NCBI GenBank assembly: GCA_013399115.1
Contig: VXAA01001109.1
Location: forward strand, 733,997-797,996
Direction of reading: 5' to 3'
DNA: 64,000 nt
Source: Anseranas semipalmata
Taxonomy: Eukaryota; Chordata; Aves; Anseriformes; Anseranatidae
The position numbers were made by a program, and so were the translations under genes. Positions 47,340 through 59,744 of this stretch are shown piece by piece (the first letter of the stretch is position 1; the number at the start of each line of letters is the position of its first letter). Under the pieces are notes generated by a model. That model searched no databases. It worked only from the letters and a program-made list of their open reading frames with translations, and was not told the origin of the DNA.

Positions 47340-50250
47340 GTATGACTGCCAACTGCCAAACAGTTCCCAAATAGTTCTGAGAGTAAACCTGTTTAAATAC
47401 TAGATGTGGACTGAGAAACAAATCTTTCAGGACAGAGGCTGGGGACCCGATGATCATCATTCTTTTCCATTAAGAGCAGGTCTGCCTCCAAAGCAAATGG
47501 CTGTAAATTTCTTCCCTTACCTAAGAGATTGGATCTGTTACATCTTCCATCTGTACACAAAGGCATCACGTTTTCTTCTAAGTCACATCACTGTGGTTTT
47601 AAGTTATGCCTTGGTCTAAGCATGCTGGAAAGCAATTGGTAAGCTTTACGCATTTACTTAGATCACTATATAGAATTACCATCAGAATCCCAGTGCAAAT
47701 TTGCAGATAGTAAATTAAGCTTTCACCTATAGCACACCACAGGTAATTAAGAGTTCTCCTGACTTTCACGTAATATAACCATGGCATGTGGTGGGGAGTG
47801 ATTTGTCTGTGCTCATATACTTTGTTTCTGTGCAGTCATGGTTCAATAGGACCTTCAGATAATCCTTTCACGTTACAGAACTAACTTCTACCCGTTTTCA
47901 GTGGGATTTGTCCTCCTGCAGTGAGTAGCTTGTGACAAGAATAACTGCTAATGCGCCTTCAAGGTATTCATGGTCAGTGGAAATAAGTGCTGTGCAAGAG
48001 TTAATACTCTTTTTCCAAACTTTGATGGACAAACAAATCAGGTAAACAAATACCTATAAAAACAGCTGTCTGCCTGAGATACGAAAACACTTCTAACAGC
48101 TCAGATCAAAACGATTACCCACTTAGTTTCAAATACAGAACACTTGAGGCAGAAGCCCAGACAGATGGACAAGCAGGCTGGGTCTCCCCCCCTCAAAAAG
48201 TGAAGATTCAACAGCTTCTGCTCAAGACACCCAGACGGTTTTTGCCACACAAATAATCATCTGTCAGTCTAACATCACCTACACAAACTTGCATGCATGA
48301 AGAACTGAGATTCTGTGTCTCAGCTCTAGGTAAACAGTCCTTCTCTAGAGGAGGGGCACCAAACTTGTGAACACAGAAGTCAGCACTGTCCCTGGGAGTA
48401 GCAATCTACACCACATGTCACTGGTGTTTCCCACATAAAACGTATTTTAAGGCAATTGCAGGAGTTCAATACCTACTGAAGTGAACATGGTAGGAACACA
48501 GTTCCTCAGCAGGCGCTTACACAAGGCATTTTCTGCAATGAACCTACACCAAGAAACAAAGGAGAACCACACAAGGAAAAACCACAACTGACTCATCTCA
48601 GAGAACTTATTAAAAACCACTTTTAGAAACAGAATTGCACTGAATTCTAGAACTACTCATATCTTAACAGGATATCCCACCCTCCCTCTCCCCCCTTCTA
48701 GTTTTCCCATAGTCCAATATTTGTCCAGTTAAACCCACATATCAAATTTAGGCTTTAAGCTGCTCCCAAGTATAAATTTTATTATTACAATCCTCCTCTA
48801 CCAGAAAGTCTGTCTGAAACTTCAGAAATGTTTGTCTCTGGTCCAGACATTTGAAATGGGTCTTTTCTCAAACCTTTGATTTAAGCAGTTCCACTCAAGA
48901 CTGTTTAGACTTCAACATTAAGTAGGGGAGCATAGTTCACGATGCAACAAGCAAAAAGGGAGGACCCAAAAGGTGAAGAAAAATGGATCTCTAAATTAGC
49001 TTGATCATGCTTATGCTCTACAGCACCTAGACATTTCAGCTTTGCCAGCAAACAACCCTCCCATATATAGAGCAGTTTCCTTGACAAATACATGAAGCAT
49101 TCAGTGATGCATTTGTCCTTTGCTTACGTGATGTATTCCAGCAAAGGTTGACCACCTGAGGTAGGATACAATAACTGAAATCAGTTCTCCAAAGACTGCC
49201 ATACAGTTCGCCAAAGACTACTTCTGATATTTCGTGAAATACACCTCCTCTTAAAATCACTGTCATCTACTAATTAGGGGGGCAGGAAAAACCACTGGAA
49301 GTAAAGGATTTATGCCTAGCTCTGTACTGCCTACAGTATATACTTGGTCAAAGCTTCACCATAGAAGATCCCTCCCAGGAAAGAATTTAATGATCTAGAA
49401 CAAAACTAAACAGAAGCTAGATATAATTAAAAAGGAGACACCCATTTCACTCAAACAGGCCACGGTTCAGCTAAAAATGGGATCATTTAAATAACAATCA
49501 CACGCATGTATGAACTGACATCCTTGAGATCCCTTTTCATGTTTTCCTGAGCAATTCCATCTGTCCCAAGAAGTTCTAATCGCTCCGTAATCCTTAAAAA
49601 CAAGATATCTAACATGCATATAACTACAATTCCAATATACACCAAAGCACTCCACTAAATTCACCTGAATATCACTTTTGTTAAGAAAGTTTTACAAAGT
49701 TGGCATATGTAACACCATGCTGCTTTTTCTGTATAGCACTCTGACATTCCAATTTCGCTACCACGATTCCACATCTAATGTAGTCTCCTTCACAATTACG
49801 AAGCTGTTACTGTTCCATACAGCCTCACATAAAGGAAAACAAACTACAATCAACAAACCTGTGTAATACCCACTGCTGCACACCCTCTGTTTGCACTTTT
49901 CTCCCTTTTGGTAGATGACACTTTTTGAACTAAAATTGCTTAAGTTTAAATACTTAGATGCTCAGTACAGTACACATTTCAAATAGCCAGCATGAAATAC
50001 ACATCATACTGCAGCACTTACAGGGTTAAATGAACAGCAGAAAGCATGGGCAGTCTTCTGTGGCTGTCTTCATCAGGGAAGCCTCTAAAACACAGCAGTG
50101 GATTCATTTCAGCACTTTTGGGAGCTGCAGTGGTGTTGGAGTGAAGGCACCCTGTGTACGGACTCGTATGTGGACAGAAAAGAGGTGGGGGGAAACGGAG
50201 CAGGAAGGATCACAAGGATCATAGGAAATCCTGCTGGATGTAGAATGAGA
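47340..50250. other. No gene recognised
   Basis: AT-moderate, unique-looking non-coding sequence. Short open frames only. No repeats recognised. Confidence 0.4.
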
Positions 50251-50399
50251 ATCAGGCATGATCTTCCGCGGCTCTTTCCCTCCCTTCCCCCTCACTCCCA
50301 CCACTATCTTAAGAGCAGTTTCAAAGCCAGAGGAAGCAAACAACAAGGCTATGACTAATAAAGTTCACATTTGTAACACTGTCCCTAAACTTAACGCAG

Positions 50400-50642
50400 T
50401 TACAGACGGTAACAGCTTGCTCCGGCATTTCAGCCAGCACAGAAAGCAACTGCAGGCAGCAACTGCTGCTGCAGCAGCTGCCACAAGGGCCGGAAGGAAA
50501 CAGCCGCTGGCTGCGAGGTGGGTCGCGGGCCTGCAGGCGTGCGCTGACAAGGTTCTGTCCTCACGTTGCGTCCTCCAGCGATTCTTTTCTAGGACAGAAA
50601 GCAGCACTAGCAAGAGATGTGAAAGGAGAGTCGATGGGTAAG
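50400..50642 (+). other. CpG-containing segment ending in a splice donor
   Basis: GC content and CpG frequency rise here, with E-box and CAG-rich sequence. On the plus strand the segment ends at GTCGATGG|GTAAGAGC, a good donor. It could be the first exon of a divergent or non-coding transcript. No convincing protein is encoded, and there is no matching acceptor or ATG evidence. Confidence 0.2.
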
Positions 50643-53020
50643 AGCTGTAATATTCCTAAAGGTTCTTCCCCCACCTTCCCCAAAGTAACTGTTAGTGCAG
50701 CTGCAATCTGACTCCTAAGCAACTTTCCTCGCTCCCGGATGCTTATGAAAATAAGCACAGGTTAAATACAGACTTGCAAACACTGCTGTCCTCGGTTACT
50801 TGGAGTTCTCCCACAGTCCCGTAACCGCATGGATGCAGGGAGCTCAAAGGGGCTTCATTGATTTCATGCATTCATTTCTCCTCCGCACAAATTCAGCATC
50901 AGGACAGTTACTAATCCAGATCATTCAGATCTTTCCCATAGTGCTGGCTGTTGTGGAAGAAGGCAGGATCGAGCACACTGCTGCCTGCATGCTCAGTAAG
51001 CGAGGACACTGACAGCCAAGCCCTGCTGTGCGGGAGGATCCATCTCAGCACCTTCTGGAGCTGCACCACTGCACATGGGCACCAATCGTACGCACATACA
51101 GAGACTTCTGCAGAGCATGCAGTTATATCTAGCCACAGATCCATACTGCTCTGAATGGCATCCATTTGTGCTGTCACACACCAGAAGTAAAGCACATCTG
51201 TGCAGGCATGTCTCCATGTAGGAGACATGTCTCCAAGAAGGCCATCCACTGTTTCTGGCAATGGCTTAACTGGAAGCCTGCAAAAGGATATCAAATTAGA
51301 CATCTTAATGAGGTAATGGAAGTGCACTCTGGCAACAAGCAGGAGAGAGTACACTCATTCTTCGTCACTGTCTTATGCCAATAGCTCAGTTAAAAGAGCT
51401 AAGGTGATTAAAGATGCTAAGATGAAAGTAATCCTAGCAAATATTCCTATTCTAAGGGTCGCTCCAGAACAATCCTTCAAAACCACACTCCCTTCCCCAT
51501 CCTGAGTGGCCTAAGGCTAACCTGTTGAGGGCAGTGCTTCTCTCTTACGCACAGGTCTGGATACAGGAGTGCCAACAAAGCCAAGCTCTTCTACTTCCAC
51601 TTCTGACATAAGACCTGAGCAAACTCCAGCCCAGAAGTCACAGAGCTCAGGAGGCAGAGATCATTCCCTCTCTGAAGATACTGATGCTGCCTTTGCACAG
51701 TACCAGGCATACAGGCTCTCTTTCACTGACCAGAGTATATTTTAATAAACTATAAGTCAAAAGGAACTGCAAGATTCCTCCTTCAAAAAATAGGTCATTT
51801 TTCTACAGGACTCCGCTTAGCACATGCAGGACTATACGAAGATTATTAAAGAGATTGCAAATTATTCATGGATCTAAGTTTAGAAGCTAAGTACAGCAAA
51901 TGTCTGAGCACAAAATAAAGGGAACTTGTCAAAGAAATCCTCAAGCTTGTGCAGTGACAATACAAGGGAACAAAAAGCAAATTGAAGCTCACGATGTGAA
52001 ACAACAGCTGTCAGTAATCCAAGTAGCAAAAACGCACACAGAAGTTAAACTGATCGCTTACCAGGACATGCTCTATATTAGTCACCTTCAATTCAAGAGA
52101 AGGCGAGTGACAAGAACACAAAGTGCTATAGTTTTGTAACAGAAGACTGAAGGCCCACATTTTCCAAGGATCACATCATCTTTCTTCAGGCATTTCTTTA
52201 AGGCAGTAATTGATAATCCACCTCCAGACACTCGCAGCACTTCAGCCAAACTCGCAGAACTTTCCGCAGTCTACCCTCTGAGTCACTGGCAGAGCCCTCG
52301 GATCCTCCTCTCGGCTAATACCGCTGAAACACAATTCCTAGTCACGGAAATGACACATGGACCCGGGGCTGACTTTCTTGGGAGAATTTCTGGCAACTTT
52401 TCCTTCTCTAGGATTCTTCAAAGGATCTTGCAAGATTAAAGTCACAGGATGCGATCCAGAAATCACCACAAGCAACAAAACCTCTCCAATGCAATGAGAC
52501 CAAGTAAAACTCTAGAAGCACAGTGGGATGGCAGGCATACGAAGGACACGCTTATCCTTGACCATATGTCCTAACAAATAAGAGATCAGTAGTTGCTGTT
52601 AAACAATTATTTTTCTCACCTCAGACCAAACTGACATTCGAATAGCTGGCTGGATCAGGGGGCAAAGAGAAGAATGCAGCAAAACCATCTCAGCCAGCAT
52701 GAGAGCTGCCCCCACATCCACCCCGTGCCATTTCCCATTGCCCCCGCCCCATGCACAAGGCTTGTATCTTTTTCGAACCAGCTCCACCAGCTTAGACCTT
52801 TTGCATCAGCCCCGTCATAGGCAGAGCCTGGGACTGCAGCTACAGGCATTTCCTGACCTCTGCGCAGCTTCCAACACAAACCATCGCCACTTCCTGGCCC
52901 TCCTGAAATTACGCAACACTGCTGGTGTTGACGACTTTCCCATAATTTATAGTGAATACTTGCTTTCATTCCTCCTCCCCAAGTACATACTGAAAGCAAA
53001 AAAAATTCTGCTTTGGATTT

Positions 53021-53100
53021 AGTTTTATTTTTAAATAATTTTATAATTTTATATATTATTTTATAGAATAATTGTTTTAAAATACTTTAAAATACTTTAA
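53021..53100. repeat. AT-rich low-complexity stretch
   Basis: About 80 nt almost entirely of A and T, including a tandem AAAATACTTT-type repeat (two copies) at its right end. Confidence 0.7.
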
Positions 53101-53433
53101 ACTACAGTATTTATTCCATCTTTCGACAACACTAATGCTGGATATGAAATTACATGATACCTTTCATTTCTTACCTCAAATGTCATTACAGCTATACACA
53201 GCATGACACAGTTTGACACTGCTTGAGATTTTTTTTTTTTTGAACTGTGACTTTCAGAGTTTGAGCTTTAGTAAGTCAGACAGTCTCTCAAGCTTTTTTC
53301 ACCATATTTAACAGGAGTTAGAATTAATAGGGCAGCGAACAGTGCCATCATGTGTGTTACGAGCATACATTCACGAGTGGGACTTACCAAGATTCAGTTC
53401 TTCCTTGCTTAAGATACCATGGCCCCTCCCTCA

Positions 53434-53453
53434 GAGGTTTCCATGGAAACCTC
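53434..53453. promoter_or_regulatory. 20-bp perfect palindrome resembling an RFX X-box
   Basis: GAGGTTTCCATGGAAACCTC is its own reverse complement. Its centre, GTTTCCATGGAAAC, resembles the inverted RFX/X-box arrangement (GTTRCC..RGYAAC) with one mismatch per half. A second CCATGGAAAC occurs at 53511-53520. Confidence 0.35.
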
Positions 53454-53520
53454 AAATTATGTCTATAGGGGAAGAGAAAAAAGGTTTCCTAAGGTATGGA
53501 TGAAACAGCTCCATGGAAAC

Positions 53521-56500
53521 AAGCCCTGACTGTCAGAGGGGGCGAAGGGAGACGGGCTGCAGGGGAAGAAGCAACCCATGGAACAGGAGCCGTGCCGGCC
53601 CAGTTAGCACAGCTCACGCAGCTGCTGCTGCTTTGGGACTGGCACTGCGAGACCCCGTGGCACGAGCACTGCAGGCATGCTGGGCATCAGCCGGTGCTGA
53701 CGATTCCAGACCCACAGGCCCGGCAGTGTACAGGCATCTGCCTGCATGCAGGGTCATTACAAACACACCGTACTGCTACTGAGCCTAGGAGCCAGTCCTG
53801 CGCAACGTGGCGTAATTAAGCACGGCCTAAGCTGAGAAAGATAAGGAGAGGTACACAACTGCACATGCACACACCCTCTTATTTCCCAACCTGACAGATC
53901 CACAAAACTGCTCTGGAAAAAATATACAGAGATTTTCTGGTATATTTTCATCCTGCTTGTCTACAAATACTGCCACAATAGCCTCTTTCAAAAGAGAGTA
54001 TTTTTTCTTTGAGGTCATGTTGAAAGCACAGACCCCAGAACATGCACTATCTAATGCAAGAAACCATGGGAAACTTTCTGGAAATTCCCATTGTCTTCAT
54101 GAGATAAAAGACAACCTTACCAACACACGTTACTGTTGGGTGGCACTCGAGTCACTGCAGGTAAGACTCAGCTACAAACATCTAAGCCTGGTGCAGTTAC
54201 CCTGCACTCCCTCTACAGTACTTCAAGGTAGACATACCACCATCTCACACTGAAATAGCATTTAAATAGATCAGAAGCCTAGAGCAAATGAGTTGAATCT
54301 GATCCTTAATCGGCACACACTAGCCCACTAACCTCAGTTAAATTGAACCATATTTGAAACTATTCAAGCAGCTGACTATCTGCTCCTCCATTCCCTAGCT
54401 GACAAATAGGAAAGTTATCTCAGCCAAGACTCAATTCCTTCACTGAGCATTGATAAGGATAAGCTTAAGAAATATTCAAAAATGATAAATTGATGCAAAC
54501 ACTTCACAGAAAAAAATCAGAGCTTTTGGAACATCTGGCTGCTTTGTCACTGATTTGAGAAGAAACATTTTGTGCAAAGTTAGGGAAGGTGCAGAGTTAA
54601 AGAAATAGTCATATTCCCAGCCTTTTTCTCAGTTCTTTTTTTCCATTCGGTTTCCCTTTTCCTTTCTCTCAGATTATATTTAACCAGAAAGAGCTTTGTT
54701 TTCAAACACAATCTTGGACTCACTTTACCGCATGCAGCTGTAGCCCTGAACTTGTGACTTGCTGTCAAACAGCCCCCAGTCACAGCTCATGGCCAGACTA
54801 CACACAAGGCACTCACAAAAGGCAGTCTTACTTTTTATTAAGTTAACATGAGGTAAGACTTCTCTAAGAAGATCAGAATTCAAAGGCACACAACTAGGTT
54901 TTACCCTGCCCCCAGCTCCCCAGAGCTTATTTCATGCTTTTGCAGCCCTACAAGACAATTCTCAAACTTCTTCCTGCCTTGCTTGATTTCACATTCCTCT
55001 CATTGCTTGCCAAAACTCAACTCACTTAACACTTTTCTTACAAAAAAAATCCCTCTTCGTAGCTCAGGAAGAGCCTTACTTGTCTATCTTTCTGCAAATC
55101 CCATTCTCTAAATCATCTCTCCTGCACTTACAGCTTGTCTATTTGCTGCTCTGAAGAATTCAACTTTCTCTACCTCAGGATATTAAATCCAACCTATAGA
55201 AGAAAAAAATAGCATCACAAACAGGCAAATTTCAGTTCACTGGAACAGAGCCATGGGGTCACAGCTCAAGTACTATGTAAATTGGATCTCTCTTTGGAGC
55301 CCAAAATGAGTTGTTTTCCCCCAGATGCTTATGAAGAGAATCAAACCTGAGCTCTGGGCAAGAGGCCGGCATTGTTACAGGGAGAACCAGACTCGGAATA
55401 AATTTACAGTTTGAAGTCATAACTTTTTGGAGCCTTTGGTTTCACTCAAACTTCAGTAAAGAACTGGTGAAATGAACAGGAACAAATACACAAGTCAAGA
55501 AGATTAATTTTAAGAAGTAAACACTTTCCAAATAAAACTATGCTGCATACAGCTTCCATGGACACCTGTACTCCTCTAATAATCACTCTTTCACATCTCA
55601 GAAGCACAAACAAGTTTTGCTTGTCTTGGACTGCCAATCATATGGCTCCATGGGTTGTATAAATAGGTGTAAAATAGCGTTGTACAGACTGAAGCTGAAA
55701 CACACTGAGTGGCAGGGAAATTGTGCTTCTCTCCTCACCAAAACTAACAGAACCTAACAAACATTTTCTATGACTTAAATTGTGGGCATCTTCAATACAT
55801 CTCCTGTCAGAGCCATTTCTTCTTTCCAGCACAAGCAGCACCAAGCCGTTCTGCAAGTCTGAAGTCAGGAACACCAGGAAAGCAGCTGCAATGTTTGCTT
55901 TCTGCCCAGTGAGAGACATCCAGGTGCATCAAAACATGATCAGAACTGAAATTTACACCTAGACCAACTGCATATCCACAGCCATGACAATTAAGCTTGG
56001 TTTAGGAAGGACAAGGTCCTACACTTCGATCCACCTCAGCTTGTTGCACAGGTGCTTATGTGCAGGGTGACAGCTGCCCTAAGTAATGACAAAAGGAAGG
56101 CTGACAAGAACTGTGCTGGCTAGCACACTGGTCTGAAAGCTTTTCAAAGATAGTTTGGTTTTTCTAAGGGTAGGAACTTCAGTTGTGCTGTCCAGAACAA
56201 GTCACATACCTGGAAAGAAACTGACAAGCGTGGAAGACAAAAGCTTCTGCCACACAAACACTTCCAGGGAGGAAGGGGCAGCAGAGAAGCCAGAAGTAAA
56301 GGGATGGCCCAGGGAGCCTGCCTGAAACCCGGGTATGTTACAGGAACACAGCAAAACAGGAAGAATGGCATCACATTTTTTCATTCAGATGCGTAGAAAC
56401 AGCAAGAAGCTGAGGTTCTACTAACATAAGGTTTTGGAACTTGATTTACAGGGCCAGGAAGCACAGAACAAGAAAGTACAATAAATCTTCATAGGCAATT

Positions 56501-59345
56501 CTCCGAAGCACCTATAATCACCAGAACATCTAGAGTTTGGGCTTTACTGCAGCCTTTTTTCCTTTAGCACAGAAGACCTTAAGAACACTAACATAGTTGC
56601 TAATTTATCTACTTTTAATCAGTATGTTGGTAACAAGATGCGAATGTCACTTCATGGAATATCAGTTTCCCTCAGTTCCAAGTTATCTTCATTCAAGATA
56701 GTGTGTTTACTCTGGAACACACTAATTAAATACTTGGTTTAATCCTAGGGAAGAAAGTTCTGCTTCTCCGAGCAGAGGAAAATTCTAGTAAAATAATCAG
56801 AGGCATACCAGACAGGGAACAAGATAAATGAATCTGCAGGAAAAACCTCACGCAGAGCAGGCAACACAGGCTACTTCCCTGGCTGCATCCACACTAGCAA
56901 GCAGCACAGGCAGAGAGATCTCTAAAACAAGGACCTGACATTTCAGATGGCTTTTTTAACCTAGTCTTGGTAACCAATGTTTCAGGTTCTTTTCTGAACT
57001 TTACTCACCAATTCCTTTTTCATTTTTCCCAGAACTTCCAAAACTGAAAGCATTACATGGCTTTAAACAGCCAAAAGATTTAAGACCACAGCTAAAGCAG
57101 CCCTGTTTACTCTGCCTCAATCCTCAGCATAGAATATTGTCTCCTAATTATTTATACCTACCTAGTCCTGGAAATTAAGGATATTGGTATGCTTAGTAAG
57201 CATCCATTCTTCTCTACATAACCATGGATCTTCAGAAATGTAAAGTTCAGTATATAATGTAACACTCGGGGGCTAAGCACCGGAGCTTTGCAGGGCCTCA
57301 GGCAAGATATTATTTCAATTCCAGTGCTTTCCTTGGGAAGGCACGCATACAGAAAATTCTCTCCCCCCTCAGTCTCCAAAGTACCAAATACATATCCCCT
57401 CACTGCACCTCCCAGCCCATACGAGGACAGCCATGACCCACCCAAGCACCTGATGGTGAGCTCCCCATTTTCTTCCAAGCTTGTATTTTTGTTACCCATA
57501 TTCCTTGCTGGCCTAACAATTTCAATGTTCCCATAATGCAAGAAGTTCACTTCACAGGCTGTTTTGTGCCTTGATTGCCGAATTATATGCCATTATCACC
57601 ATGAAGATGGTGGTTTAGCACTACGAGCAGAGGGACATTGCCTGCAGGTTTAGAGTAACAACCAAAAATGCAAACAAAAAATAAGCAGCCACTCTCCAGG
57701 TCTGCTTTTTCAACAGATTTCCTACTAACACTCAACAGAATTACACTGACAGGCTGCTGGAGTGTTTCTCATTTTTTCTACCCTTAAACAGTTTTCCAGA
57801 CTCCCTGCATTATGTCCCCCCCCACTTTCTCTCCTCAAATCGCTTTACTTCCACTTCTATCCAATACTGATGCATTAACTTGCATCTTCTGTTTATATCG
57901 TCTTCAGTGTATAGAAGCCGAGTTCTCACCCTTTAAAAAGCTTTTAAAAAGCCTTTTGCTTTTTATAACAGGATCACTCCTTAATCCAAAACACTCATGT
58001 AGGTGTAGGAGTTCATGACTTCATTTCCTCCTCAGATAAGAATTCCAGTCAAGGGGAATAATCTAGCTGAATGAAACCCTTAAAAAGATTATCTCAGGAA
58101 TCCTGCTAACGATCCAAGGGTGCTAAAGAAAGGAACAACACAGTAACGATTAGCAAGTTATTGAAAAGCTTTACTAGAACACACACAGATGGCACACAGA
58201 CAGTCAAATACTACACATACATTTTTTGACATTTTGGAAGCAGCACATTTGGATTTGAATATGCCAAGCTGTTACTCAGAGCAGCTTACTTGCCATCAAC
58301 AGAGCTCTACCCCATTCCTTTTCATATTTAAACACATCTGCAGCACACATCTTTGAGCATGCTCATAGTAAAACTATTAACATGGATTTGCTATATTGCT
58401 GTGATTAGTTTTCCTCTCCATCTTCAGTCTGGAGTCAACCAGGAAGAAGCCAAAGGAAAAAAGTAACCCATGAAAAGGGGGCCTAAAGGAACAGACACCT
58501 TCAGAAACTTAACACCCCTGGGTCAAGAAAGCAGTCATTCAAGTGATCTTTAAACACCTCTGCCAACTTGCCAAAGTTTTTATGGAGAGAAAACTTTGCA
58601 TTCTCTATCCACCAGAGGTTGAAAATAAGACATTCTTTGCTATTCTCATTCTTACAAAGCCACGCAGCAGATGAAGATGCCCAATTCCCATGTTTCAAAC
58701 AGATCTAAATGTCCTTTGACAGTTTTGCAGTCAGCTATAAATTCCTCAGCAGAATCTTTCTCCATGGCACTAACACACTGGACAGAAGACCACAAGATCC
58801 ATAAGAACTGTTACATGAGAAACTAAAATACATTTATAAAGTGTAAGCCATTTCACAATTTTGTTGGTGGTGTTTTTTCTTGCTGTTTTAAATGAGGAAT
58901 TGGAGCTGGCAGTCTTGCAGCTGCCAGAACAGCAAGGGATAGAACACAGGTATCAATCTGGGAGTTCCCAAGCAACACACAAAAAAAAAAAAACCACCAG
59001 AAGCATCAGCTCCAATCCAGTAAAGCAGAACTGTGAAGAATCATTGAGCCAGTCACCACTGCTCATCTAAAAAGATAACCCAGGAGATGTTGACTGCCAG
59101 ATTGCTGCTATGAACCCTGGCTTACCCCGAGCTAACCTCAGCCCTCTGACAGTTTTGCCAGAGATCAGACTCATTACTCCTATATTTCCAACAGTTCCTT
59201 TAATAGGAAATTAAATACTCTAACGTGAAGTTTGATTACATAGCAAAGAGGGGAAAGCAAAATGCTCTTGTGGACAGGAATTAGAGGTCTTCGTCTCAAG
59301 CAACCTTGCCTCAATTTCTCTTCACCCTTCAGGATGAAGGTTTAG
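53521..59345. other. No gene recognised
   Basis: Non-coding sequence. A GC-rich patch at about 53520-53760 gives overlapping open frames without splice support. A 65-codon minus-strand frame at 58698-58501 looks protein-like but has no start or splice context. A13 tract at 58981-58993. Confidence 0.4.
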
Positions 59346-59352
59346 AGAACAA

Positions 59353-59744
59353 GTCTTATGAGGAGCAGTGAGGGAGCTGGGGGTGTTTAGCCTGGAGAAG
59401 AGGAGGCTCAGGGGAGACCTCACCACTCTCTACACCTACCTCAAAGGAGGCTGTAGCAGGGTGGGGGTCGGTCTCCTCCCAAGCAACAGGACAAGAAGAA
59501 ATGGCCTCAAGTGGCACCACGGGAGGTTTAGGTTGGATATTAGGAAAAGTTTCTTCACTGGAAGGGTTGTGAAGTATTGGAACAGGCTGCCCAGGGAAGT
59601 GGTCGAGTCCCCATCCCTGGATGAGTTCAGAAGACGTGCAGATATGGTGCTTAGGGACATGGGTTAGTGGTAGACTTGGCAGTGCTAGGTTAATGGTTGG
59701 ACTTGATGATTTGGAGGTCTTTTCTAACCTAAATGATTCTATAA
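59353..59744 (+). mobile_element. CR1 LINE, 5'-truncated 3' end
   Basis: Begins within the end of the CR1 reverse-transcriptase ORF: the frame at 59368-59667 shows the hallmark order [12 protein letters not shown], then [18 protein letters not shown]. It runs through the 3' UTR (GGACTTGATGATTTGGAGGT, CTTTTCTAACCTAAATGATT) to a terminal ATTCTATAA. A CR1 non-LTR retrotransposon normally has two ORFs and is several kb long. Here about 390 nt remain, the usual 5' truncation. The copy is fairly intact but no longer capable of movement. It identifies the host as avian or closely related. Confidence 0.93.

Noticed and set aside
58501..58698. 65-codon minus-strand frame (aromatic- and lysine-rich)
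   Set aside because: Looks transposase-like at a glance, but I could not match any family and it lacks flanking repeats or splice sites.
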